Shown in pieces: positions 12,752-24,605 of a stretch of 64,000 nt of DNA. Both the position numbers and the translations under genes were made by a program. This DNA is from Hofstenia miamia (taxonomy: Eukaryota > Xenacoelomorpha > Acoela). Location: contig SCFE01000097.1 in NCBI GenBank assembly GCA_004352715.1, positions 1,221,039 through 1,285,038 on the forward strand. The letters run 5' to 3'. The notes below the pieces were generated by a model. That model was not told the origin of the DNA. It made no database searches and worked only from the letters and a program-made list of their open reading frames with translations. Position 1 is the first letter of the stretch, and each line of letters opens with the position of its first letter.

Positions 12752-13427
12752 AGTGGCAGTTTCTGGAATAAATTAGCCATTAATAAACTTTTGGGCGAAA
12801 TTTCCTTGAAAAATGAAATGAAGAGATGAGTGACGTCATTTATTTTTAGTTTAAATGCTAAATTTCATGGTAGTTCAGCTACCAAATTTACTATTATATA
12901 TTAAATTGTTAATTTAGGGCGACAAGGTATGCATTGGTAGTTACCTATTTTGGTTCAGTTTAAAATGGTTGTGCATAAACTTTAATTAAATGTTTACCTA
13001 TCTTAACATGATGAGCTAAATTTCTATTTCTTTGAGGAATAGCTGAGGGTAGATCTGAAGGATGATAAGTGGATTCTGCCTTGCAATCTACATTCAGTTC
13101 TTCCCTGATTCATAAAGCAGGCATTCATTTTTGTATTATTCACTCTATTACAATTTCAATGGCTGTTAGATTCAGCACTGGTGAAAACCAAATATTGTGT
13201 AAGCTAAGCTCTCTAAAATTACAATTGCTTAATTCACTATTCAGGTACTTGAAGCTGAGGTATACTATCTCTCCACTGATCAGTGTTATTACTCATTTGT
13301 TAATTCATTTATGCAGTTTCTTTACATAATTCCCTGTTGGGGCTTACAAACAGTTGTTCTATATGCATTGAACAATAGATGTTAATGGTATTAGGCTAAT
13401 ATTCTAACACTAGAACCATTTATGCTA
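12749..13427 (+). repeat. 5' LTR of the gypsy element
   Basis: It starts TGTAGTGGCAGTTTCTGG and matches 22496-23136 along its whole length, including CTTTTGGGCGAAAT, GAGTGACGTCATTTA and the final CTAACACTAGAACC. The two LTRs differ by many substitutions and small indels, so the insertion is old. The exact 3' end (near GCTA) is uncertain by a few bases. Confidence 0.8.
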
Positions 13428-13429
13428 AA

Positions 13430-13438
13430 TGGTGACCC
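13430..13438 (+). other. Primer-binding site, tRNA-Trp-like
   Basis: TGGTGACCC lies two to three bases after the LTR end. It complements the 3' end of tRNA-Trp (which reads GGGUCACCA) over nine bases and then diverges. Placement right after the LTR supports the call; the shortened match suggests decay. Confidence 0.6.
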
Positions 13439-14439
13439 AAGAATGTTTAAAGAACATGGAACTGAAACTGGTCTTAACCTTTTTTTCTTTATTTCTTTAC
13501 CAAGTTACATAGGAATCAATGAACTTTCCAAGAAAATGGAACTGAAACAAGTGTGATCTTTTTCAAATTCTATTTATTCATCAAGCAACTACTCTGTAAG
13601 TTACTTGTATATTTATTAATTATCTCTAATGAAATAAAAGTATTTTGTGAAGAGTGCTATAGCCTTATATTACTTGGAGAGAATTGTATCATGATCCAAG
13701 CAGAAGCATGAAAAGACTATGGGCTATCTTTACTCTTCCTCACTCTATGAAAAGTAATACAACAAAAATGACTAGCAAAAAAACTGAATATTTTGAAAAA
13801 CAAAAGCCAACTTGCAAAAATCATTATTGTCATGCAAGAAAAACTTGAAAGATTGGAAACTCAAATATAAATTATGCAATCTACCACAACTCCCCACAAC
13901 GTTACCAAAAACTTTAAAGAAAAGATAATCACTCAAATATCCTATATGCTGGACACCCAACAAAGAGTCAATCAAATTTATTGCTAAAATAAACAATCAA
14001 ACAAACAAATACTACAAACTACTATACATGTATATTTACAAAATAAAAACTATGCACACTTACTTAAAGGGCGTAAATTTGAAAGGTCAAATGAAATCTG
14101 TCCATTCACTTAATTTGTTTGATTTTAATTTTTATTCTGAAATGTTTATAATTTTGTTCCTTTTTTATTTCGAGATTTAAGTCATTCCATAATCTAGAAG
14201 CTTAAAAAGTGCGTAGATTTTGAATTGTGTACATACTTGTGTATCATACAAAGAGTTTGATATTCAATAAAGTACAATGGTGCAAGAACATTGGCACATT
14301 TTATAAAAGTGCTTACTGATTTATGCTTATCAATATAATTCAGAGTTCTTATTGCCCAATTGATTATTTTTGATAGTGATGATCAATTATTTCAAAATGA
14401 AATAATTGAATTAAGAAATAAAATCACTTTAATATAATC

Positions 14440-14900
14440 CAACATTACACTTTCTGCTTATGCCCAAGCAAAAGAATTTCAAGTAACTTCAGCAGATACC
14501 CTGTGAAAACCAGCAAAACTCCATGAAGAGCCAAGACTTTCAGCCATAAAAATAAAATCTCAGATGAACCAACACCACAACAAAAAAAATCAATGTTACC
14601 TGACAATCCCATGACAACACTGAATATTCAACTCAGCATTGAGAACAATCACCAAATACAAAAAGAACTGGGCTTTCAGAAAACGACTTCTAATTTTAAG
14701 AACCAAAATAAAACAAAGAATGTGGAAATTGAAAACTCAATTAACACTGAACCAACAAACATGGAAAAAGTCAGCTGTACCCATGTGGCCAACAAGGGCA
14801 CTTCAAACTGAACTGCAAGACAGTCATATATGCAGTCAGTAAAAATGGGTTTTACACTGCAGAAGATGTGGAAGAAATTGCTTACCAATAGGAGGACAAA
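14440..14900 (+). pseudogene. gypsy gag remnant with zinc knuckle
   Basis: A nucleocapsid-type CCHC knuckle is recognisable at about 14775-14816, reading YPCGQQGHFKLNC; the first cysteine of the motif is replaced. The lysine- and asparagine-rich frames upstream fit a Gag tail. Stops interrupt every frame, so this is a relic. It lies between the primer-binding site and the protease remnant, as expected. Confidence 0.6.
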
Positions 14901-14929
14901 AAGTTAAACTAACAATGGCACAGGCCCCA

Positions 14930-17362
14930 AATGGCAATGAGGAATGCTTAATAGTTACCAACCTGCTTGAAAGAAACCTCATCCCATCAACATATAACAT
15001 TCATTAGACACTAGAGCATCAATAACTCTAATTGCAGACACCTGTGCCACTGAGATTGGATGGAAAAGGAGGAATCAAAACTCATAAATGCATCTGGCAA
15101 TTACATCAACATAAAAGGTGTTGTTAGAAAAGTGCCAATCACAATCCAACATGTCAAATTCCAACATGATATCTGCATAGTCAACACCCACAACCAGCCA
15201 TTATTGTATGAAATGATCTTAAGAATGAGATGCCGTCTCTAAAAATATTTGTTACTGATTACTCATCCAGAACACTAATGATATGAGAGGACAATAACCT
15301 CAATATCTCACTTTGAACAGCAGATGCCACTTCCTCAGAGTTCTCACTAATGGAACACCTACAAGTAGAACCAAATGACTGGAGGCAAGTAAAAATACAA
15401 TCAAAAACATCAACAAATGGACATTACATCATCACAAATCAGGATGGCATAAACTCAAAAAAATCATACTGCTAAACAACTGTACAGTCAACAACAGTGT
15501 CAGTGTTACTGCTATCCTAAACAAAAGTGATAAATACATATCAGTAAAACTGAATCAATTAACCATCATTGGTATACTTACAGAAAAATTTGTCACTAAA
15601 TGTAAAACATTCCTATCTTGTGAAATGTTGAAAGATACCAAAAGCCAAACTACACAGGCTCCAATGGTATCAAATGAAATCCATTATCATCTAAATGAAA
15701 ATCAAATCAAGAAAATTAGTGCAGTTACAAAAATGCAGCAATCTTCAATAATGAAAAGATAAGGGTAGACAAGGCAATCAGCATTGAACATTAAATCACA
15801 CAATATCTGATAAACCAATTAATCAACAATGTTGCAGAGTGCCTCAGCACCTCCAAGATAAATATGCAAGAACAATCAGCAAACTGCTAAACAATGGAAT
15901 TATCAGGAAAAGCAAAAGTCCTTATGCTTCCCCTACAGCCTTTATAAAACAAGGAGACAGGGCATAGACTTTGCATTGATTTTAGAATGCTAAACAAAAT
16001 AACCAAAAAAGATGCTTACCTTTTGCCTTTAATTGATGATATTCTCTATGGTGCTGCCAAATAACAATTCTTCTCCACAATGGAAACATATTGGCAAGCT
16101 CCAATGATGAAAGTCACATTCTTTGGTGGAATTATTCAATATGCAGAAATAAAAAAGACAATGTAAAGAAATTAACACAGTACAGATTGAACCACCAAGG
16201 AAAAAAAAGAACTTGCAAAATATACTTAGTTTCATCAAATATTACCACAAGTTTGTTCTGAACCTCAATGAAAAAACACATAAAATGTTTGATCTTCTAA
16301 AAGACAAGCAGATTATAATTGGAGCTAGAAGAACTTGATGACCTGAAATCATTCATGAAAAAAATATGCCAACTCTCAACAGCCCAACAGCTACTGACAC
16401 ATTCATTTCAGACACAAATGCCAGTACTGTGGCAATAGGGGCTATGCTTAGCCAAATTTAAGATGGTGAGGAGAAACCCATTCAATACTTTTCATGAAAA
16501 CTAAGAGCACGCAAACAAAACTATGGAGCAACCAAATTAGAAATGCTGGCACTAGCAGAATGCAATGAAAAATTTCTGTCACTTTCTAATTGGAGAAAAA
16601 ATTTTATGGTTCACACAGACAATAGTAGCCTCTGCTAGCTCAAGAATATTTGTGAGACAGATCAACCATCATCATGAGATGGATAGAATTTCTTAGGGAT
16701 TTCTCATTTAACACACTCACAGAGAAAAAACTCCACAAAAATACAGATCATTGGACCACACTTCCCCAATATGAATGCAAAGTGAAAAAACCTGACCAGG
16801 AAAAGATACAGTTCAGTTTCAAACCTCAAAACCAATATGAAAATCTTAAAATATCAATGTGAATAAGAATGTCACACCCATATTACTGCTACTTCCTGTA
16901 ATGGTGTGTGAAGAAATTTCACCAATGGAAATAGCACAAGCTCAAACCAACATCATCCTAAGAGATAATTGAGAAATTGAAAACAATAAATAACTTACCA
17001 GTGCTTTAAGAATCCAATAATATAACACACATAAATGATAACTCACAGAAAATGGAGTCCTCTATGCAACATCTAAGAATTCCAACAAACTTGCCCTCCC
17101 TGAATACTACAAAATTTCATGAAAGAGGACCAAACAGAAATCACAGTCCATGAGTACTTCATCACAACATATTTGCACAAATCCATCAAAGACATCATCA
17201 ATAAGTGCCAAACTTGGATTCTCCAAAATAATCAGTGTTTTCCCTAACAATGAGCAGAATTTTAGAAAATAACATCAAAGCATATGATGTGAACATGGAT
17301 ATCAAACAGCTATCTAAAGACAAAGAAGGTTACTTATACATTCTACTACTAGTAGAAAACTT
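14930..17362 (+). pseudogene. gypsy pol remnant: protease, RT, RNase H, start of integrase
   Basis: The domains of a retroelement polyprotein appear in order, across frameshifts and stops. Protease is seen at 15003-15040 as LDTRASITLIAD, with R in place of the usual G of DTGAS. RT is seen at about 15965-16110, with a stretch equivalent to DFRxLNKIT followed by a shifted segment like LPxIDDIL and FSTM. RNase H is at about 16400-16640, with DTNASTVAIGAMLSQI and HTDNSS. Integrase begins at about 17080, reaching EGYLYILLLVENF, the segment after the first catalytic Asp. It stops abruptly where the 17363-18289 repeat begins. None of it can encode an active enzyme. Confidence 0.7.
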
Positions 17363-18289
17363 TGCTTCCATTATTTTTAGCCATTTTGGCAGACGAATTA
17401 AATTTGAATTTCAATTGACAGGTACTTTTTGAATTCAACTATAAATAGAGTGTAAATCAATTTGGAAATTGCTGAAGTAAATTCTTCAAAATCTTATCTT
17501 TAGACTTTATATCAGTTTGCTTTTTTATACAGAATGTCAAGCTAAACAGTAAATGCAGTAGTAGTGGTTTGCGAACATATCTGGTGCGACTCAAGGGTCC
17601 TTGATCCAAAGCATGATCCTGCATTTATGTTAGGTGTACAAATAGGATTTTTTCTACATTTAGCTGGCTATCAATTCAATTGTTTACATGTAATCAATAA
17701 TTAACATTGGTGAAGAAACAGCTGGATAGCCTACTGTAGGGTATACATATTTTATCTTATAGACTTAGGTGACCTATAATAGACTGATAAAAGACCAAGC
17801 ATGTATTATGTTATTTAAATGTAAGGTAGGAAGCTGCAAGTTATTATGTAACTTATTTTAATTAACTTAATCAAAGCCAATAATTTTCGGTAATGGCTAA
17901 AGTAATAATTATTAAGCAGCTAGTGACATTGCAAGGTTGCAAAGTGACACAGATACATAATACAAATTGAGTTTATGTCAGTTACAATCAACATTGAGAA
18001 CTGCATCAAGCTAGGTTAGGGAACACATAAGAACTTCATTGAGCTGAGGTTGGGAGTTATCTACTTCAACAATGGAAACACAAATGAGGTAATGCAGAGA
18101 TTGGAGTTGGCCAGAGGCCACCTGAACATCCATCACGGAGAAGGGCTATGATGGCAAAGTACCTAAACAGTATTTGGCTATTTCAGTTAAATGAAGATTA
18201 ACAGAAATACATCCCTACCTGTGTAGAATAGGGAATAGTAATTTAAAGAATCACTTAACCTACATCAATGCTTGGTAGTGGATGCTACA
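17363..18289. repeat. Solo-LTR-like repeat, copy B, inside integrase
   Basis: This is the second copy of the repeat at 9233-10065. It begins TGCTTCCATT and ends GATGCTACA, so it has TG...CA termini, and it has a TATAAATAG box about 85 bases in. I see no clear target-site duplication. It separates the start of the integrase core from its C-terminal region, and about 130 codons of core expected between them are missing. A deletion therefore accompanied or followed the insertion. Confidence 0.6.
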
Positions 18290-18299
18290 CTATGATCAA

Positions 18300-18930
18300 G
18301 TATTTTTATAACACATTCACCCACACCACAACAAAATGACACCAAAAAAGTCTCTATATGGCCATGAAGCTCTGACTCCTATTGGAATGTTGTTCAGAAA
18401 CTACAATAGTCCTATTGATCACAAATATTGTAAGCAACTACTTGAGAAACTCATCCTCACTCATGAAATCATCTGTGCTAATACCAAAAAAGTGCTACCT
18501 GACAACAACATTACTATAATAATTCTATGTATGGATAACCACACAAAGTTGGTGATCATTTATACCAATTTCAACCAGGAGTCATCACAACTGCAAAACA
18601 AGTGAGAAAATTAGCAACAAACTTGTTCAGACCATTTGAAATTAAAAAGATGTTGCCCTACAACAGCTGTGTCTTAAGCAATGGGAAAATATCTAGTTTC
18701 CAAAATCTCAAATGTACCATTAAAACATCAAAGATGGAAGATCAATAACATTAAAAATTTCACACTCTCATGCAATGATAATGTGGAAACATATGATACT
18801 AATGGTCTTGATAAATTTGAGGATAATACAATTACAAAAAATTCTGAACAACTGAAAAAAATTAAATTACCAATGTGTGCACAACCTAGTTTTGCAGCTA
18901 TACAAAATATTATCAATAACACAGTGTGAC
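18300..18930 (+). pseudogene. gypsy integrase C-terminal remnant
   Basis: The frame at 18336 starts MTPKKSLYGHEALTPIG, which is the block that follows the catalytic Glu in gypsy integrases (consensus like TPFELLYGxxP). A later frame (18681-18929) is lysine- and asparagine-rich with no clear motif and may be the Pol tail. It is cut off from the integrase start by repeat B. Confidence 0.55.
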
Positions 18931-19849
18931 ATACAATTTAGTTGACTAAATTTTTTCACTGATTTTAGCCAATTTTGGTTTGATAATTATGAATTTGAAT
19001 GTCATTTTACATACAAAACCATACTTTTTGAGTAATTTGAATTCTAAGTTTTATGTTATGTTGTTCAGTTAATGTCTAGAACTATGTACACATTGGACCA
19101 TTGAGATTATGCCCTCTCTATTATTTTTTCCAATGATAATTAATTAAACTCAGTTTTACTGTCATGAAAAGTCACATTCAGTATCAGGATGGGAAAAAAT
19201 TTTATTGACATATCTTCATGCACCTTGTATATTACATAATGAACATGCTCTGTGCATATGACAATACTATTCATGTCTTCTCTGCAAGTAACAGCTGCTT
19301 ATAAACACAAGACTTGTGTGAATTCATTCTGTTACATTTGTTGATATTATGGTCATGAAAAGCAACCCATTACAAATATAGCATTGAGGCAAACAAAATA
19401 TTCTGAAACATATTAAATGTTTTTGGGTATTGGATCTTGACACCCAAGTAATATATTCCAGCTGCCATACTATGTTAGAGTCCTGGCTACTTGAAGATCA
19501 CCAGTGTTTGTCATTATTGAGAAACCACAATAGTGACTGCTATTTTGTTCTTTGAAAAAGGGGTTTTCTTTTATATCCTACTATCAATTCATCTTGTGAA
19601 CCTGTACCTTACAGCATTTATCTTCAATACTTAAATATCCTGATATTAAAGTATGCATGTCCAACCTAAAATAAATTTTCAAGGAATAAGTGAGCTAATT
19701 CTTTTCAAAAGGATTTGAATTCATTATTTGCAAGGCTAATCTCAGAATGAGGCAAGCTTGAATTTGTTTTGTTAAATTGAGGAAATGAAGTATTGTTAGT
19801 GATGATGTCTACTAAACTTCATTTTCTGAAATATCAATTGAAGGTTTTT

Positions 19850-21211
19850 CTTTGAATGTCTTGTCTTTCATTATGTGTTCCCTAAAATTCATCACCTCAT
19901 CTCTGCATGGCAACCTTCTTGGTCATTCTATCATCACTAGCTTGCTCACTTTGATTGGAAACTGCTATTTCCATTCTGATCATAATGATCCTGGTTGCAT
20001 TATCATTCTTGATATTTCTAAAGCTTTTGATTGGCTCCCTCATTCTATCCTTCTTGACAAATTAAATTTATTTGGCTTTGATGCTGATTTCAATGAACTC
20101 TTTCAGTCTTACCTGTCCAATCATTGTCAGTGTGTCAAAATCCACTTGTCTATTTCTTCTCTTACTCTTGTCTCTAGTGGTGCTCCTCAAGGTTTCACGT
20201 TTGCTGTTCTCTTTTTCCTTTTTGCCATCAAGGAAATCCCTAAATCTGTACTCAATGCATCCTGTCTACTGTATGTTGATGACACTGCAATTTTAGACCT
20301 TGGTAGTTCTTTTGCCTCCAATATTAATTCTGACCTTGAGCTTTTGTCTACTTACACTTCTGTTAACCATCTTGATTTTAGCCCACCAAGACATGTGGCA
20401 TTTACTTTTCTGTACCTCCCCCTTCTAATCTTCCTCTTCCTGTGAACTTTTCCCCTCATCATACTCATCTTGGAGTTCAACTTGCTGATTACTTAAATTG
20501 GTCTGTTTATGTGTCCTTATGTCTCTGCAAAGCTAATTCCTCACTCTTTGCCATCTTCCACAATGTTCCCTTTAATTCCACAGCTGCTGTGAAACTTTCT
20601 TTGTTCAAGTCCATTCCTTGTGCCATTCTTCTCTATGCTTTACCCTTTTGGTGGCCTTTCCATTCTTTGTTCTACTCTATGGAACATTTCCAGAAGCATG
20701 CCTTCAAATGGATCTCTCCCTTGCCATACAAAGATGCTCTTATCAAATTCTCCATTCTCCTTCTGTCACTCTACTTCCATGCCTGTGATCTCCTCCTTTT
20801 CAATCAACTGCTCACTCACAAATTGCATCTTGATCCTTTTGATTTCATTAAGTTCTCTAATTCCCACTCAACTCACTCTGATGATGTTGTCAATTTCTCC
20901 ATTCATCATCCCAAGAAATATTGCACCCTTCACTTGTTTTTTAATCATGCTTGTACTGCTGCTAATTACATCTTGACTCTCAACCATCCAACAGTGATTG
21001 ATTTCTTTTTCCTGCTGCTGAGCTTCAAGACATCTTTGATGTTTTCTTCTTTGCAGAGCTCTTCTCCATCTTCGTCTACTCTTCCATCTGCTCCTTTTTC
21101 ATTTCCTGCAACTGTCCTCACTGCTGTAAAACTTGACTTATTTTTATTTTTTGTAGTGTATGCCTTAAGCAGCTAAATAAAGTCATTATTATTATTATTG
21201 TTATTATTAAC
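19850..21211 (+). mobile_element. 5'-truncated LINE with (ATT)n tail
   Basis: This is a non-LTR retrotransposon copy inserted in the gypsy element. The RT frame (19852-20445) contains ILDISKAFDWLPHSILL, SSGAPQG and LLYVDDTAI, that is, the DxxKAFD, GxPQG and YxDD catalytic blocks. A +1 shift near 20390-20440 moves into a second frame (20442-21176) with HLGVQLADYLNWS and LLYALPFWWP, the thumb and C-terminal blocks. It ends with AATAAA and (ATT)n at 21176-21211, a normal LINE 3' end. There is no endonuclease domain, so it is 5'-truncated. A Jockey/CR1-type affinity is inferred. Confidence 0.8.
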
Positions 21212-21215
21212 ATTA

Positions 21216-22480
21216 TATCTTCACCTTTAGAAGATGAAACACGCCAAACTCTTCAAAATGCTGTTCTTCACTGAAAGTTTCACTATAACAGAACTGTAGG
21301 TTCTCATGACTCTACTGAACCAGGATGCATTAGACATTGAGTATGCACCAGCCTGGCTTAACTTTGGCACCTAGTCAAAAGCAGCACTACAGAAAACTTC
21401 ACACCTGAACATTGTCAAAATATCAAATGGAAACTCCTAAACTATCCAATGTCCATCAGCATAGCAGAAATTACTACCACACACTGAAATTGATTAGAAA
21501 TCAAAAAGAAGATCACTACCCAGAATTCTTTATGTATACCGCCACTTATAATTGAATACCCCATCATAATGCCAAACAAAAAAGAAAAACACATAAAATG
21601 TGGTAAATCACAGAATCCCCAGCAACAAACTGTACTACAATAATGAGAAAGCCATCTGTCAATTGAAACAGAACTCTGAGTTCAAGAATGCAGTCAAACT
21701 TTTAAAAGACCCCAAACCAAGAAAATTGACTCTTCATCAAAAGCAGACATTATATGGAAGCAATTTCCAAAAAGGGTGAACCCCTCTTTAAGGAAATAGC
21801 AAACTTCAAAGAAAAAACCTAATAAAAGAGTTCAAAACATTAGCTTGTTTACAGGTGCAAATGATTTTATATGGATTAACCTTTGGAAAGATAAATTCAA
21901 ATACTACAATGTCGCAAGATGAGTTGAAATAGTAACCATGATATGAAATAAAATAAAATGAACGATCCGGAAAAAATGACATAAGAACTTATCCCAAACA
22001 ACATATATTTCAGAAGTAACAATTATCACAACTCACTCACCAACATATTCAAATTCTTTTTTCCAGATTCGACATTAGACATGAATGAAGCCCACACATT
22101 GGATACCAATGCTAAAATGACACTAATGATCGCTCTCCAGGGCTAAAAATTTACCGAAAATATTATGATATCTTCCAAAGATGCATTAATAATCTTCAAC
22201 TATCTATCAAAATGCTGAAACAGAATACTGAGCTAAACTACATCAGATATAAAAACTCCTGATGGAAATCTTTGCTCAATTAAGTCATGAGGAAGATCTC
22301 ACCAAAATGACATGGAAAGACACTAGGATTCTCCAGCTACTCAATAATGCGTACAACCTCATATACCCAACAGAAGTATCCATGGACATCTAAAACAAAC
22401 TTTATAAACTTAAGTTATTTCATTTAATTCACACCTGTTCACTTCATCCGACGTCAAACTTTTTGCAAGAACTTTAGTAA
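21216..22480 (+). pseudogene. 3' part of the gypsy internal region, unassigned
   Basis: This stretch lies between the LINE and the 3' LTR. It contains broken open frames rich in Asn, Lys and Thr. The piece 21568-21770 recurs at 28846-29048. A pol tail or an additional 3' reading frame is possible, but I see no motif that identifies it. Confidence 0.4.
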
Positions 22481-22495
22481 TGCCTTGGGTGGGTG

Positions 22496-23133
22496 TGTAG
22501 TGGCAATTCCTGGAATAATTCAGCCATTAATAAACTTTTGGGCGAAATCTCCTTGAAAAGAAGAAATGAAGAGACGAGTGACGTCATTTAATTGAGTTTA
22601 AATGCTAAATTTCATGTTAGTTCTGCTACTGAATTTTGTTTACTATTATTTATTAAATTGTTAAACTGTGTATGCATTGGTAATAAACTTTTTTGGTTCA
22701 GTTTAGAATGGTTGTGCATATACTTTCCCTTAAATGTTTACCAATCTTAACATGAGCTAAATTTCTATTTCATCGAAGGAAGAGCTGGTAGTAAATCTGA
22801 GGGATGACTAGTGCGTTCTGCCTTGCAATCTACAATCAGTTTTTCCCTGATGTATAAACCAGGCATTCATTTTCATATTATTCACTTTATTACAATTTCA
22901 ATGGCTGTTAGACTCAGCGCTGATGAAAAGCAAATTGGGTTTAAGCTAAACTCTCTCGAATTACGATTGCTTAATTTACAATTTGTGTGCTCGAATCTTA
23001 GGTATGCTATCTCCCAGCTGATCGCTGTTATTACTCATCTGTTAATTTATTTATGCAGTTTTCTTTTCATAATCCCCTGACAGTGCTTGCAAACATAGTT
23101 GTTCTTTATTCCTAACACTAGAACCGTCGATGC

Positions 23134-23136
<3 letters not shown>
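22496..23136 (+). repeat. 3' LTR of the gypsy element
   Basis: It begins TGTAGTGGCAATTCCTGG directly after a G-rich run (CTTGGGTGGGTG) that could serve as polypurine tract. It matches the 5' LTR throughout and ends GATGCTAC, passing into (TA)n at 23137-23174. Confidence 0.8.

Positions 23137-23174
<38 letters not shown>
23137..23174. repeat. (TA)n microsatellite after the 3' LTR
   Basis: About 19 TA units follow the LTR directly. Together with the (TA)n before the 5' LTR, this brackets the element. Confidence 0.9.
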
Positions 23175-23179
<5 letters not shown>

Positions 23180-23276
23180 GGTCCGTCGACGAAAAACATA
23201 CTGGGGATTTGAAAACTTTTCATATAATTTTAGATAGTTAAAATTTTACTAAACAATTTCATTAAGCAAGTTTTTT

Positions 23277-24276
23277 NNNNNNNNNNNNNNNNNNNNNNNN
23301 NNNNNNNNNNNNNNNNNNNNNNNNNNNNNNNNNNNNNNNNNNNNNNNNNNNNNNNNNNNNNNNNNNNNNNNNNNNNNNNNNNNNNNNNNNNNNNNNNNNN
23401 NNNNNNNNNNNNNNNNNNNNNNNNNNNNNNNNNNNNNNNNNNNNNNNNNNNNNNNNNNNNNNNNNNNNNNNNNNNNNNNNNNNNNNNNNNNNNNNNNNNN
23501 NNNNNNNNNNNNNNNNNNNNNNNNNNNNNNNNNNNNNNNNNNNNNNNNNNNNNNNNNNNNNNNNNNNNNNNNNNNNNNNNNNNNNNNNNNNNNNNNNNNN
23601 NNNNNNNNNNNNNNNNNNNNNNNNNNNNNNNNNNNNNNNNNNNNNNNNNNNNNNNNNNNNNNNNNNNNNNNNNNNNNNNNNNNNNNNNNNNNNNNNNNNN
23701 NNNNNNNNNNNNNNNNNNNNNNNNNNNNNNNNNNNNNNNNNNNNNNNNNNNNNNNNNNNNNNNNNNNNNNNNNNNNNNNNNNNNNNNNNNNNNNNNNNNN
23801 NNNNNNNNNNNNNNNNNNNNNNNNNNNNNNNNNNNNNNNNNNNNNNNNNNNNNNNNNNNNNNNNNNNNNNNNNNNNNNNNNNNNNNNNNNNNNNNNNNNN
23901 NNNNNNNNNNNNNNNNNNNNNNNNNNNNNNNNNNNNNNNNNNNNNNNNNNNNNNNNNNNNNNNNNNNNNNNNNNNNNNNNNNNNNNNNNNNNNNNNNNNN
24001 NNNNNNNNNNNNNNNNNNNNNNNNNNNNNNNNNNNNNNNNNNNNNNNNNNNNNNNNNNNNNNNNNNNNNNNNNNNNNNNNNNNNNNNNNNNNNNNNNNNN
24101 NNNNNNNNNNNNNNNNNNNNNNNNNNNNNNNNNNNNNNNNNNNNNNNNNNNNNNNNNNNNNNNNNNNNNNNNNNNNNNNNNNNNNNNNNNNNNNNNNNNN
24201 NNNNNNNNNNNNNNNNNNNNNNNNNNNNNNNNNNNNNNNNNNNNNNNNNNNNNNNNNNNNNNNNNNNNNNNNNNNN
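23277..24276. other. 1000-N scaffold gap
   Basis: Exactly 1000 unknown bases. The contig on its right (24277-26598) is a near copy of parts of 37889-42271. Confidence 0.95.
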
Positions 24277-24605
24277 TGCTAAGTCAAAATTTATCCTGGA
24301 TGTTCACATTCTCTTTAACTATGTTCATCAAAAAAAACAAAGGCTTCAAAATTTTGGCAATTTGATTGATTCACCAACAAAGCAGCGATTTGCACATGTC
24401 AAAAACACTCGTATCACTTGTGATTCATCTCTAAATTCTGCGGAAGCAGTGCCGATATTTGTAATCAACGATATGAGTGATATCCAAAGGAACTTGTATC
24501 TCAGTTATCGTCAAGTTGAGCATTTGGCATATGACTTGAGATCTAGTGCAGGCCGCTGTTGTATCCAAATCAATCTGAATAAGGGAATATATATGAAGAA
24601 TCATG

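Larger units (their letters stand above)
12749..23136 (+). mobile_element. Ty3/gypsy LTR retrotransposon, degenerate, with nested insertions
   Basis: Two related LTRs (12749 to about 13427, and 22496 to about 23136) enclose a primer-binding site, gag, protease, RT, RNase H and integrase remnants in the order of a Ty3/gypsy element. The coding region has many stops and frameshifts. A solo-LTR-like repeat (17363-18289) sits in integrase, and a LINE (about 19850-21211) lies after it, so the original element was about 8 kb. Both outer ends abut (TA)n, which suggests insertion into that microsatellite. The primer site fits a tRNA-Trp primer, known from the CsRn1 group; the clade itself is inferred only. 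Confidence 0.8.

Noticed and set aside
12301-12829. Open frames of 139-162 codons around the 12355-12711 gap
   Set aside because: They consist of (TA)n and N only.
20072-20976. Alternative frames inside the LINE
   Set aside because: They are overlapping frames of the RT region and lack RT motifs.
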